NCBI GenBank assembly: GCA_041984235.1
Contig: JBHIYN010000016.1
Location: 1 to 64,000 of the forward strand
Length of the DNA: 64,000 nt
Source of the DNA: JBHIYN01 sp041984235
Lineage (GTDB): Bacteria; Pseudomonadota; Gammaproteobacteria; Ga0077536
Reading direction: 5' to 3'
Of this stretch, positions 27,523 through 36,152 are shown in pieces. Each line of letters begins with the position of its first letter. Positions within the stretch are counted from its first letter, which is position 1. Both the position numbers and the translations under genes were made by a program. The notes beneath the pieces were generated by a model that saw only the letters and a list, made by a program, of their open reading frames with translations, searched no databases and had not been told where the DNA came from.

Positions 27523-28455
27523 TCAATGGTCTGCCAGGCTGCGGAGGATGCGATCGGCGCCGGCACCCAGCAGCGCTTCACCGACCCCGCGGCCGATCGC
27601 CTCCGCGTCGATGCGGGGGCCGCCCGCAGTTTGCCTAACTACCCGGGCGCCGTCGACACTTGCGACCAGGGCGGTCAGCGTCAGGCCGGGCCCGTCCAGC
27701 CGCGCGTGGCCGGCTATCGGCACGTGGCAGCTTCCGCCCAGGGTCGCGTTCATTGCACGCTCGGCCGCCACGCAGACCGCCGTGTCGGCACAGTTGAGCG
27801 GCGCCAGCAGCTCGCGCAGGCGCGCGTCGTCGCGCCGGCACTCGATGCCGATCGCGCCCTGCCCCACCGCCGGCAGCATGCACTCCGGGGCCAACGCGTG
27901 ACAGCGGTCGTCGACCAGGCCGAGGCGCCTGAGGCCGGCGGCCGCCAGCACCACCGCGTCGAAGTCACCCGCTTCGAGACGCCCGAGGCGGGTCGGCACG
28001 TTGCCGCGCAGCTCGACGATCGCGAGGTCGCCGCGCGCAGCCAGCACCTGGCTGCGCCGCCGCAGGCTGGAGGTGCCTACGCGGCTGCCCGGAGCGAGCG
28101 CATCGAGGGCGCCGCCGGCGGCCGACACCAGCATGTCGCGCGGATCCTCGCGCGCCAGGATGACGCCGATGTCGAAACCCGCGGGCAGCTCGGCCGGGAC
28201 GTCCTTCATCGAGTGCACGGCGATGTCGGCGCGGCCCTCGCGCATCGCGATCTCGAGCTCCTTGATGAACAGGCCCTTGCCGCCGATCGCGGCCAGCGGA
28301 CGATCGATGATGCGATCGCCGGTGGTCGTGATCGGTACCAGCTCGACGACCATCCCGGAGTGGAGCTCACGCAGCCGTGCGGCAACGTGCTCGCTCTGCC
28401 ACAGTGCCAGACGGCTGGCGCGGGTGGCGATGCGGATGGTCGACGCAGCACTCAT
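27523..28455 (-). CDS. hemC: Porphobilinogen deaminase (hydroxymethylbilane synthase)
   Basis: A 310-residue cytosolic enzyme condensing four porphobilinogens into hydroxymethylbilane. Active-site features: IATRASRLALWQSEHV at the N-terminus, HSMKDVP at 81-87, and Cys243 in GGSCHVPI, the attachment point of the dipyrromethane cofactor. It heads the hemC-hemD-hemX-hemY operon and is divergent from gshB. Confidence 0.96.
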   Translation of the reverse strand: MSAASTIRIATRASRLALWQSEHVAARLRELHSGMVVELVPITTTGDRIIDRPLAAIGGKGLFIKELEIAMREGRADIAVHSMKDVPAELPAGFDIGVILAREDPRDMLVSAAGGALDALAPGSRVGTSSLRRRSQVLAARGDLAIVELRGNVPTRLGRLEAGDFDAVVLAAAGLRRLGLVDDRCHALAPECMLPAVGQGAIGIECRRDDARLRELLAPLNCADTAVCVAAERAMNATLGGSCHVPIAGHARLDGPGLTLTALVASVDGARVVRQTAGGPRIDAEAIGRGVGEALLGAGADRILRSLADH

Positions 28456-28500
28456 GCGTGACGGGCGCGCGACGCCGTTGCGCAGCCGGCGCGAGCCGAT

Positions 28501-28506
28501 ATGATA
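28501..28506 (-). promoter_or_regulatory. Candidate -10 box for the hemCDXY operon
   Basis: TATCAT on the minus strand lies 45 bases before the hemC ATG. A GTGATCAC palindrome overlaps the region just upstream (28513-28520). No clear -35 is seen, so this is a weak call. Confidence 0.35.
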
Positions 28507-28619
28507 CGGATCGTGATCACCGCTCGAAGTCCTGCGGGGCTGCTGAATCGGAGCGCAATGCTAGCAGTTTTTGCTGTGCTAAGGTGGTCAGAGACCGGTC
28601 CACCTGCGAGCCACTGACG

Positions 28620-29576
28620 ATGGCGCGACGCCTCGGCGTAATCATGGATCCCATCGCCGGGATCAACCCCAAGAAAGACACCACGCTCGCCCTGTTGCTC
28701 GCCGCTGCGCGCCGCGGCTTCGAGCTGCATTACATGGAGATGGGCGACCTTTCGCTGGTCGACGGCCAGGCACTGGCGCGCACCCGCCCGCTGGCGGTGC
28801 GCGACTCGCTGGACGACTGGTTCACCTTCACCGGAGACGCACGACAGCGCCCGTTCGGCGAGCTCGACTGCGTACTCATGCGCAAGGACCCGCCGTTCGA
28901 CATGGAGTACGTGTTCGCGACCTACATGCTCGAACGCGCACAGGCCGGCGGTTCGCTGGTGGTCAACGACCCGCGCTCAATTCGCGATGCCAGCGAGAAG
29001 CTGTTCACGGCGTGGTTTGCCGAGTGCTGCCCGCCGACGCAGGTCACGCGCAGCCACGCCGACCTGCGCGCCTTCCTCGCCGCCGAGCAGGACATCGTGG
29101 TCAAGCCGCTGGACGGCATGGGCGGCGCCTCGGTCTTCCGCGTGCGCGCCGGCGACGAGAACGCGAGCGTGATCTTCGAGACCCTGACCGCACTCGAGCA
29201 GCGCTACTGCATGGCGCAGCGCTACATGCCGGCGATCCTCGACGGCGACAAGCGCATCCTGGTGGTCGACGGCGAGCCGGTCGACCATGCCCTCGCGCGC
29301 ATCCCCGCCAGCGGCGAGCTGCGTGGCAACCTGGCCGCCGGCGGGCGCGGCGTGGCCCAGCCGCTGAGCGACAGCGACCGCGCGATCTGCGCGCGCGTCG
29401 CACCCGAGCTCAAGGCGCGCGGACTGGTCTTCGTCGGTCTCGACGTGATCGGCGATCGCCTGACCGAGATCAACGTCACCAGCCCGACCTGCGCACGTGA
29501 GATCGAGGCGTATACCGGCATCGACATCGGCGGCCTGCTGATGGATGCCATCGAGCGACGCCTGGACGCGCGCTGA
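28620..29576 (+). CDS. gshB: Glutathione synthetase
   Basis: A 318-residue ATP-grasp ligase joining gamma-glutamylcysteine and glycine. It has the N-terminal GVIMDPIAGINPKKDTTLALLLAA segment typical of bacterial GshB, MRKDPPFDMEYV, the ATP-binding KPLDGMGGASVFRV, and the C-terminal metal site INVTSPTCARE. Length matches E. coli GshB (316). ATG chosen at MARRLGVIMD; longer in-frame starts lack family sequence. Confidence 0.96.
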   Translation: MARRLGVIMDPIAGINPKKDTTLALLLAAARRGFELHYMEMGDLSLVDGQALARTRPLAVRDSLDDWFTFTGDARQRPFGELDCVLMRKDPPFDMEYVFATYMLERAQAGGSLVVNDPRSIRDASEKLFTAWFAECCPPTQVTRSHADLRAFLAAEQDIVVKPLDGMGGASVFRVRAGDENASVIFETLTALEQRYCMAQRYMPAILDGDKRILVVDGEPVDHALARIPASGELRGNLAAGGRGVAQPLSDSDRAICARVAPELKARGLVFVGLDVIGDRLTEINVTSPTCAREIEAYTGIDIGGLLMDAIERRLDAR

Positions 29577-29604
29577 TCGCACCGCTGATGCCGTCACGCA
29601 CCCC

Positions 29605-30624
29605 ATGAGTGCCACCCTCGCGCCGCCCCGACTGACCCCGGCGGGCGGCCCGGCCGACCGCCTCGCCCTGACCGTGTGCGTGGCGGTCCTGATCCACGCC
29701 ATGGTCGTGCTCGGCGTCAGCTTCGCGCCGGAGCCGGTGCCCGAGGCGCGTTTCGAAGCGCTGGAGATCATCCTGGTGCCGGAGAAGTCCGAGCGCGAGC
29801 CGGACGAGGCCGAGCTGCTCGCCCAGGCCAGCCTCGAGGGCGGCGGCGATGCCGAGGCGAGCGACCCGCCGGCGGCACCGCTGAAAGCACCGATCCCGGC
29901 CGAGACCGCCGACGTCGCCGCCTCGCCGGCGCCGCCGGTGACCGCGCAGCCGACCCCGGCGCCGGCCGAAGCACCGCCGGCGCCCACGGCGCGCGCCTCG
30001 CCGGCCACTCCCGCGACGGCCGCCGCACAGGTCGAGGCGCGCGTGCTGGCCAAGGCCGACGAGGCCGACCTCGCCCTGCCGGACGACAGCCCGCGGGCGG
30101 CGCCGGAAGCGAGCGCGGTGGTCGAGCCCGAGGCACAGCCGGCGCCGCCGCGGCCCGAGGTCAGCACCCCGCCCCTGCCCACCGCGGCGCAGCTGCTGAC
30201 CCGCTCCTTCGCGCTCGCGAGCCTCAACGCCGAGCTGCAGCAGCGCCTCGACTCCAAGGCCAGGCGGCCGCGCCGCAAGTACATCTCCGCCAATACCCGC
30301 GAGTACCGCTACGCCGCCTACATGGAGGCGTGGCGCGCCAAGGTCGAACGTATCGGCAACATCAACTACCCGCCCGAGGCGCGCGAGCGCGCCCTGTCCG
30401 GCAACCTGCTGCTCGACGTCGCCCTCAATCCCGACGGCTCGGTGCAGGAGATCACGGTGCGCCGCTCGTCGGGGCACAAGGTGCTCGACGACGCGGCCAT
30501 CCGCATCGTCGAGCTGGCCGCGCCCTACGCACCGTTCCCGGACGAGATCCGCAAGGAGGTGGACGTGCTGCACATCACCCGCACCTGGAAATTCGTCAAC
30601 AACCAGACGTTTTCCGCGCGCTGA
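29605..30624 (+). CDS. TonB-family energy-transducing protein
   Basis: A 339-residue protein with a cytoplasmic N-terminus, one membrane helix (about 20-40, LALTVCVAVLIHAMVVLGVSF), an Ala/Pro/Glu-rich spacer (about 85-200) that would span the periplasm, and a C-terminal TonB domain (YPPEARERALSGNLLLDVALNPDGSVQEITVRRSSGHKVLDDAA, in part: GSVQEITVRRSSGHKVLD). By family it transmits the proton-motive force to outer membrane receptors. No exbB/exbD are adjacent; a tonB gene beside gshB is a recurrent gammaproteobacterial order. The start is the ATG before SATLAPPRL. Confidence 0.9.
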   Translation: MSATLAPPRLTPAGGPADRLALTVCVAVLIHAMVVLGVSFAPEPVPEARFEALEIILVPEKSEREPDEAELLAQASLEGGGDAEASDPPAAPLKAPIPAETADVAASPAPPVTAQPTPAPAEAPPAPTARASPATPATAAAQVEARVLAKADEADLALPDDSPRAAPEASAVVEPEAQPAPPRPEVSTPPLPTAAQLLTRSFALASLNAELQQRLDSKARRPRRKYISANTREYRYAAYMEAWRAKVERIGNINYPPEARERALSGNLLLDVALNPDGSVQEITVRRSSGHKVLDDAAIRIVELAAPYAPFPDEIRKEVDVLHITRTWKFVNNQTFSAR

Positions 30625-30728
30625 CCCCGGCCCGCTGCGCACGGCCCGTCACGCGTCGGGGTGACGGCCGCCGCCGGGCCGGGCGTGGCGCCTTGTATCC
30701 GGGCGGCGCGGCGGGAATACTTGCCGGC

Positions 30729-31286
30729 ATGAACTTCGATCTCACCAATCACTTTCTGATCGCGATGCCGACGCTGGCCGATCCGAATTTCGTGCAGACG
30801 GTGACTTACATGTGCGTGCACAACGACGAGGGCGCGATGGGGATCGTCATCAACCGCCCGCTGGAGCTCGATCTCGGCGAAGTGCTGTCGCAGATGGACC
30901 TGGAGAGCGCCGATCCCGGGATCTCGGCGCAACCGGTCTACCACGGCGGGCCGGTGCACACCGATCGCGGCTTCGTGCTGCACCGGCCGGCCGATGCCTG
31001 GAACTCCACGGTGCGCATCACGCCCGAAGTCGGCCTGTCGACCTCGCGTGACATTCTCGAGGCGATCTCGACCGGCGGCGGGCCGGATGACGTGCTCGTT
31101 GCCCTCGGCTACGCCGGCTGGAGTGCCGGGCAGCTCGAGCAGGAGATGGCGCAGAACGCGTGGCTGAGCGGGCCCGCTGATCTCGCCATCGTGTTCGATA
31201 CCGCGCCCGGCATGCGCTGGCAGCGTGCCGCCGATCTGATCGGCATCGATCTCGGATCCATCTCTCACGACGTCGGGCACGCCTGA
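30729..31286 (+). CDS. yqgE: YqgE/AlgH family protein (DUF179)
   Basis: A 185-residue protein with the DUF179 signature: NHFLIAMPTLADPNFVQTVTYMCVHNDEGAMGIVINRPL (in part: FVQTVTYMCVHNDEGAMG), YHGGPV and ALGYAGWSAGQLEQE. In Pseudomonas the homologue AlgH was named for an effect on alginate production; biochemical function is unknown. It precedes yqgF by 24 bases, a near-universal pairing in gammaproteobacteria. Start ATG follows the sequence ttgccggc without a strong ribosome site. Confidence 0.94.
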   Translation: MNFDLTNHFLIAMPTLADPNFVQTVTYMCVHNDEGAMGIVINRPLELDLGEVLSQMDLESADPGISAQPVYHGGPVHTDRGFVLHRPADAWNSTVRITPEVGLSTSRDILEAISTGGGPDDVLVALGYAGWSAGQLEQEMAQNAWLSGPADLAIVFDTAPGMRWQRAADLIGIDLGSISHDVGHA

Positions 31287-31310
31287 GCCCGCCGCGGTGG
31301 CCGCGCAGCA

Positions 31311-31721
31311 GTGCCGGAGATCCGCACCGTGCTCGCCTTCGACTTCGGCGAGAAGCGCATCGGCGTCGCGGTCGGGCAGGACCTGACCCGCAGTGCGCGT
31401 CCGCTGGCAACGGTCGGCGTGCGCGGTGGTCGTCCCGACTGGGAGGCCATCGCGCGCCTGGTCGAGACCTGGCAGCCCGATCTCCTGGTGCTGGGACGTC
31501 CGCTCACCGCCGACGGCGCCGCGCACCCGCTGGCGGCCGCGCTGGAGCGCTTTGCGCGCCGCCTGCGCGGCCGTTTCGCCCGCCCCGTCGCCTTCGTCGA
31601 CGAACGCCTGTCGTCGTGGGCCGCGGCAGAGGCCGGCGGCAGCGCCGGGCCGGGCGGCCTGGACGCCGCCGCGGCCGGCCTTATTCTCGAAACCTGGTTC
31701 GCCGAGAACCCCACCCCCTGA
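31311..31721 (+). CDS. ruvX: Putative pre-16S rRNA nuclease YqgF (RuvX)
   Basis: A 136-residue RNase H-fold protein implicated in 16S rRNA 5'-end maturation. It keeps the first acidic motif AFDFGEKRIGVAVG, the LVLGRPLTADG loop, the VDERLSS motif, and the C-terminal DAAAAGLILETW where the last catalytic Asp lies. GTG is the start, giving a length near E. coli YqgF (138). Followed after 9 bases by pyrR. Confidence 0.93.
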   Translation: MPEIRTVLAFDFGEKRIGVAVGQDLTRSARPLATVGVRGGRPDWEAIARLVETWQPDLLVLGRPLTADGAAHPLAAALERFARRLRGRFARPVAFVDERLSSWAAAEAGGSAGPGGLDAAAAGLILETWFAENPTP

Positions 31722-31730
31722 CCGCACACC

Positions 31731-32240
31731 ATGACCGCATTACCCGATATCGACGTCGAAACCCTGCTCGGGGACATGACCGCGCGGCTCGCGGCGCGCA
31801 TCGCCGAGCAGCGCATCAGCGACCCCGCCATGATCGGCATCCGCACCGGTGGGGTGTGGATCGCCGAGGCGCTGCACCGGCGCCTCGCGCTGGCGACCCC
31901 GCTGGGCGAGCTCAACATCGCCTACTACCGTGACGACTTCGACCACACCGGCGTGCATCCCACGGTCGAGCCTTCGCAGCTGCCGTTTGCGGTCGACGGC
32001 CGCGACCTGCTGCTGGTCGACGACATCCTCTATACCGGGCGCACCGTGCGCGCGGCCATGAACGAGATCTTCGACTGGGGCCGGCCGCGCTCGATCAGCC
32101 TGATCGTGCTCATCGATCGTGGCGGCCGCGAGCTGCCGATCGACGCCAATGTCTACGGCGCGCGCATCACGCTGGCAGCGGGCGAGCATGTTAAACTGAA
32201 AGGACCTGATCCCCTGACGCTAGAGCTGGTCTCGAAATGA
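31731..32240 (+). CDS. pyrR: PyrR (pyr operon regulator / uracil phosphoribosyltransferase)
   Basis: A 169-residue type I phosphoribosyltransferase. The PRPP-binding motif LLLVDDILYTGRTVRAA is intact, and GIRTGGVWIAEALHRRL at the N-terminus is typical. In Gram-positives PyrR attenuates pyr transcription by binding RNA; in Pseudomonas-type gammaproteobacteria it sits before pyrB-pyrC' as here. No PyrR-binding attenuator was recognised in the 85 bases to pyrB. Confidence 0.94.
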   Translation: MTALPDIDVETLLGDMTARLAARIAEQRISDPAMIGIRTGGVWIAEALHRRLALATPLGELNIAYYRDDFDHTGVHPTVEPSQLPFAVDGRDLLLVDDILYTGRTVRAAMNEIFDWGRPRSISLIVLIDRGGRELPIDANVYGARITLAAGEHVKLKGPDPLTLELVSK

Positions 32241-32325
32241 TTCGCGGGCACGCCGACAGCACCTGCTGCCCCGATGCAGCCACGCGTCCTTTTTCCGCCG
32301 CAACCCCTGACCGCCGCCACGCGCG

Positions 32326-33291
32326 ATGAAGCACGCCGACATCCAGGTCGACGAGCAGGGCCGCCTGCGCCACTTCCTGTCCATCGAGCATCTCCCGCGC
32401 GACCTGCTGATCAGCATCCTGGACCACGCCGAGGGCTTCACCGTGGTCGGCGATCGCGCGGTGAAGAAGGTGCCGATGCTGCGCGGCAAGACGGTGGTCA
32501 ACCTGTTCTTCGAGCCCAGCACGCGCACGCGCACGACCTTCGAGCTCGCCGCCAAGCGCCTCTCGGCGGACGTCATGAACCTCAACATCGAGGCCAGCGC
32601 GACGCGCAAGGGCGAGTCGCTAGCGGACACCCTGCGCACGCTGGAGGCGATGCAGACCGACATGTTCGTGGTGCGTCACCAGGACAGCGGCGCGCCGGAG
32701 TTCATCGCGCGCCAGGTCGCGCCCGGGGTCAGCGTGATCAATGCCGGGGACGGGCGCCACGCGCACCCCACGCAGGCGATGCTCGACATGTTCACCATCC
32801 GCCGCCACAAGCCGCGCTTCGAGGACCTGGTGGTCGCGATCGTCGGCGACGTCGCGCACTCGCGCGTGGCGCGCTCGGAGATCCATGCACTGAAGACGCT
32901 GGGCGTGCCCGAGATTCGCGTGGTCGGACCACGCACCCTGCTGCCGGCCGGCATCGAGGAACTCGGCGTCGAGGTCCACCACAATCTCGAGGATGGCATC
33001 GCGGGAGTCGACGTGGTCATGATGCTGCGCCTGCAGCAGGAACGCATGCAAAGCGCCCTGCTGCCGAGCGGACACGAATACTTCCATACTTACGGACTGA
33101 CCCCCGCGCGCCTCGCGCGCGCCGCGGATGATGCCATCGTCATGCACCCGGGCCCGATCAACCGCGGTATCGAGATCGACTCGGCGGTCGCCGACGGCGC
33201 GCAGTCGGTGATCCTGCAGCAGGTCACGCACGGCATTGCCGTGCGCATGGCGGTGATGTCGATGGCGATGGGCTCGCACGCGCAGAAATGA
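32326..33291 (+). CDS. pyrB: Aspartate carbamoyltransferase catalytic chain
   Basis: A 321-residue enzyme making carbamoyl aspartate in de novo pyrimidine synthesis. The carbamoyl phosphate motif FEPSTRTRTTFE (SxRTR), the HPTQAMLDM segment and LRLQQERM are diagnostic. The N-terminus is about 20 residues longer than E. coli PyrB, as in the class A ATCases that assemble with a dihydroorotase-like subunit. Its stop overlaps the next ATG by 4 bases, consistent with complex formation with the following protein. Confidence 0.96.
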   Translation: MKHADIQVDEQGRLRHFLSIEHLPRDLLISILDHAEGFTVVGDRAVKKVPMLRGKTVVNLFFEPSTRTRTTFELAAKRLSADVMNLNIEASATRKGESLADTLRTLEAMQTDMFVVRHQDSGAPEFIARQVAPGVSVINAGDGRHAHPTQAMLDMFTIRRHKPRFEDLVVAIVGDVAHSRVARSEIHALKTLGVPEIRVVGPRTLLPAGIEELGVEVHHNLEDGIAGVDVVMMLRLQQERMQSALLPSGHEYFHTYGLTPARLARAADDAIVMHPGPINRGIEIDSAVADGAQSVILQQVTHGIAVRMAVMSMAMGSHAQK

Positions 33292-34571
33292 AAACGGTGA
33301 TCAAAGGCGGCCGCGTGGTCGACCCAGCCAACGCGCGCGACGGTCGGGCCGACGTCTGGATCGACGACGAGACCATCGTCGCGGTCGGCCGGCGCCCGGC
33401 CGGGTTCACGCCGCGGCGCGAGATCGACGCGCGCGGCCTGGTGGTCTGTCCCGGCTTCACCGAGCTCGGCGCGCACCTGCGCGAGCCGGGCGCCGAGCAC
33501 AAGGCGACCATCGCCAGCGAGCTGGTGGCGGCCGCCGGCGGCGGCTTCACCACGGTGTGCTGCACACCCGACACCAGTCCGCCGATCGACACCCCGGCCG
33601 TGGTCGAGCTGATCAACCAGCGCGCGCGCGGCGTGCGCGGCGCACGGGTGCGCTGCATCGGCGCCCTCACCCACGGTCTCGGCGGCGAGGTGCTGGCCGA
33701 GATGCAGGCGCTGAAGGCGATCGGCTGCGTCGGTGTGAGTAACGCAGGACGCGCCATCCGCGACACCGGCGTGCTGCGCAACGCGCTGGCCTACGCCGCC
33801 ACCCTGGGCCTCACCGTGTTCCTCGACGCCGAAGATCCCTGGCTGGCGGCCGAGGGCGTGATGCACGAGGGCGCGGCGAGTACCCGCGCCGGACTCGCCG
33901 GGATCCCCAGCGCGGCCGAGCTGATCGGACTCGGGCGCGACCTGGTGCTGGTCGGCCAGACCGGCGCGCGCGCACATTTCCGCACGCTGTCCACGGCACA
34001 GTCCCTGCGCTACCTGGCCGACGCGCGTCGCGCCGGCCTCGCCGTCAGCGCCGACGTCGGTATCGCGCACCTGCATCTTAGCGACGAGGACATCGCCAAC
34101 TTCGATGCGCGTTACCACGTGCGTCCGCCGTTTCGCCGTCCCGCCGATCGCCGCGCGCTGGCGCGCGGCGTGGCGCGCGGCCAGGTCGAGGCGCTGAGCG
34201 CCCACCACCAGCCCCATGACCGCGACGCCAAGGCGGCGCCGTTCGCCGCCAGTGCGCCGGGGATCTCGGGCTTCGACACCTACCTGCCACTGCTGCTGGC
34301 GCTGGTCGAGGCCGGCACCCTGACCCTGTCGCGCGCGATCGAGGCAGCGGCGCTGGCGCCGGCCCGGGTGCTCGGCCTGCCCGGCGGTACCCTGTCCGCC
34401 GGCGCGTGCGCCGACTTGTGCGTGTTCGACCCGGCGGACACCTGGCAGGTCAGCGAGGACAGCCTGCTCAGCCAGGGCAAGAACACGCCGTTCCTCGGCC
34501 ACACCCTGCACGGCCGCGTGACCCACACCCTGGTCGCCGGCCGCGTGGTGTTCGAGCGCGCGCGCCGGTGA
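33288..34571 (+). CDS. pyrX: Dihydroorotase-like protein PyrC' (PyrX), probably inactive
   Basis: A 427-residue amidohydrolase-fold protein homologous to class I dihydroorotase. Nearly all metal ligands are replaced: the DxHxHxR motif reads ELGAHLR (Gly61, His63), the SDDG loop reads SNAG (Asn152-Ala153), HAED reads DAED (Asp180), HxST reads TLST (Thr233), and TDHAPH reads AHHQPH (His306). Only one zinc ligand remains. In Pseudomonas a similar inactive PyrC' is needed to assemble active aspartate carbamoyltransferase, and the overlap with pyrB supports that structural role here. A catalytic PyrC must be encoded elsewhere. Confidence 0.93.
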   Translation: MKTVIKGGRVVDPANARDGRADVWIDDETIVAVGRRPAGFTPRREIDARGLVVCPGFTELGAHLREPGAEHKATIASELVAAAGGGFTTVCCTPDTSPPIDTPAVVELINQRARGVRGARVRCIGALTHGLGGEVLAEMQALKAIGCVGVSNAGRAIRDTGVLRNALAYAATLGLTVFLDAEDPWLAAEGVMHEGAASTRAGLAGIPSAAELIGLGRDLVLVGQTGARAHFRTLSTAQSLRYLADARRAGLAVSADVGIAHLHLSDEDIANFDARYHVRPPFRRPADRRALARGVARGQVEALSAHHQPHDRDAKAAPFAASAPGISGFDTYLPLLLALVEAGTLTLSRAIEAAALAPARVLGLPGGTLSAGACADLCVFDPADTWQVSEDSLLSQGKNTPFLGHTLHGRVTHTLVAGRVVFERARR

Positions 34572-35488
34572 GCAGCAGCGCCGCCGATCCGCGCCTCGCC
34601 GCCGGCCCCGACCCGGCGCGGCCACACCGCGGCACCATACGCCTCGCCGATGCGGAGGTCCTCAGCGTCGAGCACCATCCCGGCGAGCAGGTAGTGATGC
34701 GACTCGCCTGCCCGGTCGTCGCGGCACGTGCGCGACCCGGTTGCTTCGTGCACCTGAGCTGCGCCGACGACCTGCCGATGCGGCGCCCGATGTCGGTCAT
34801 GCGCGCCGCGTCCGACGCCGGCTGGCTGGACATCCTGTTCAAGGTCCACGGCCACGGCACGCGGCGGCTGGCCGCGCGCCGCGCCGGCGAGCGCCTCAGC
34901 GTGCTCGGGCCGATCGGGCGGCCGTTCCGGCTGGCCGGCTACCGCCCGCGCCCGCTGCTGATCGGCGGCGGCGTCGGCATTCCGCCGATGCTGTTCCTGG
35001 CCGAGCACATGCGCGCTGCCGGCGAGGCACTGCAGCCGCTGGTGCTGATGGGCTCGGAGGTGCCGTTTCCGTTTCGCCCGCGGCCCTCGCAGATCCTGCT
35101 CGACGGCCCGCCGCCGGAGGTCATCGCCGCCATGCCGCTGCTGGAAGACTGGGGCATCGCCTCGCGCCTGGCCAGCACGCAGGGCTACGCGGGCTGCTTC
35201 GACGGCTTCGTCACCGAGCTCGCGCGCCAGGTCATCGACAGCGCGGCGGATCGCGCGGCGCTCGAGATTTACGCCTGCGGCCCGACGCCGATGCTGCGCG
35301 CCGTGCAGGCGCTGGCACGCGAGACCGGCGTGCCGGCCGAGATCTCGCTCGAGGAGTACATGGCCTGCGCCGTCGGCGGCTGCGCCGGCTGCACCGTGCG
35401 CGTCAACGGCCCCGCGGGCGCGGCGATGAAGCGCGTGTGCGTGGACGGCCCGGTGTTCGATGCGGCCGGCGTCGTCTTCGCCGACTGA
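34568..35488 (+). CDS. pyrK: Dihydroorotate dehydrogenase electron-transfer subunit-like protein (PyrK)
   Basis: A 306-residue ferredoxin-reductase-like flavoprotein. It shows the FAD motif RRPMSVM, the nucleotide-binding IGGGVGIPPMLFLAEH, ACGPTPML, and a C-terminal [2Fe-2S] site with Cys267, Cys272, Cys275 and Cys291 (C-x4-C-x2-C-x15-C), the pattern of PyrK. PyrK passes electrons from class 1B dihydroorotate dehydrogenase to NAD+. It is about 45 residues longer than Bacillus PyrK. GTG overlaps the pyrX stop. Position in the pyr operon supports the call; a partner PyrD is not in the window. Confidence 0.87.
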   Translation: MSSSAADPRLAAGPDPARPHRGTIRLADAEVLSVEHHPGEQVVMRLACPVVAARARPGCFVHLSCADDLPMRRPMSVMRAASDAGWLDILFKVHGHGTRRLAARRAGERLSVLGPIGRPFRLAGYRPRPLLIGGGVGIPPMLFLAEHMRAAGEALQPLVLMGSEVPFPFRPRPSQILLDGPPPEVIAAMPLLEDWGIASRLASTQGYAGCFDGFVTELARQVIDSAADRAALEIYACGPTPMLRAVQALARETGVPAEISLEEYMACAVGGCAGCTVRVNGPAGAAMKRVCVDGPVFDAAGVVFAD

Positions 35489-36152
35489 CGGCGCCGCCCG
35501 CGCCGTCACCAGCAACCAGCACGCGCCGCACCCGCGCCTGGCGGCGCTGGTTGCGCGGCATCGCGCGCGCCCTTACCGCCGGCCGTGCCCGGAGCACGCC
35601 GCCGCGGCGCTGGAAACCCTCGCCGCCGCCCGCACCCGCTGGCCCGGCGCCCTGATCATCGACAGCGGCTGCGGCACCGGCGAGTCCAGCGTGGCGCTGG
35701 CCGAGCAGCACCCGCAACGGCTGGTGGTCGGCGCCGACCGCAGCGCCGCGCGCCTGGCCCGGGCGGCGCGCCGCGCGCGGCCGGCGAACCTGCTCTACCT
35801 GCGCCTGGACCTGGTCGACCTGTGGTGCGGGATCCGGGCGCGCGGCTGGCCGGTGCACGGCAACTACCTGCTTTATCCCAATCCCTGGCCCAAGCAGCAC
35901 CAGCTTGCACGACGCTGGCACGCCCACGCGGTCGCGCCGGTGCTGCTCGGTCTCGGCGGCGACCTCGAATTGCGCACCAACTGGCCGGTCTATGCGCAGG
36001 AGTTTGCGCTGGCCGCGCGCCTGCTGGGCGTGGCGGACGCGGCGGTCGAACCCTGGCAGCCATCGCAGCCGGGTACCGCGTTCGAACGCAAGTACCTCGC
36101 CGCGGGGCAGGCGCTGTACCGCGTGCGCCTGACCGGGCCGGGCCCGCGCTAG
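35460..36152 (+). CDS. TrmB-like tRNA (guanine-N7) methyltransferase family protein
   Basis: A 230-residue class I SAM-dependent methyltransferase. The SAM site is IIDSGCGTGESSVALAE, and YPNPWPKQHQLARRW is the TrmB hallmark (NPWPKxxH). TrmB makes m7G46 in tRNA variable loops. The protein lacks the usual TrmB N-terminal GRxT region, so it may be a paralogue rather than the housekeeping enzyme. The ATG overlaps pyrK by 29 bases; no better start is visible. Its TAG overlaps the TAG of the converging gene. Confidence 0.75.
   Translation: MRPASSSPTDGAARAVTSNQHAPHPRLAALVARHRARPYRRPCPEHAAAALETLAAARTRWPGALIIDSGCGTGESSVALAEQHPQRLVVGADRSAARLARAARRARPANLLYLRLDLVDLWCGIRARGWPVHGNYLLYPNPWPKQHQLARRWHAHAVAPVLLGLGGDLELRTNWPVYAQEFALAARLLGVADAAVEPWQPSQPGTAFERKYLAAGQALYRVRLTGPGPR

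Noticed and set aside
32241..32325. PyrR-controlled attenuator before pyrB
   Set aside because: No terminator/antiterminator pair or PyrR-binding loop could be recognised in the 85 bases.
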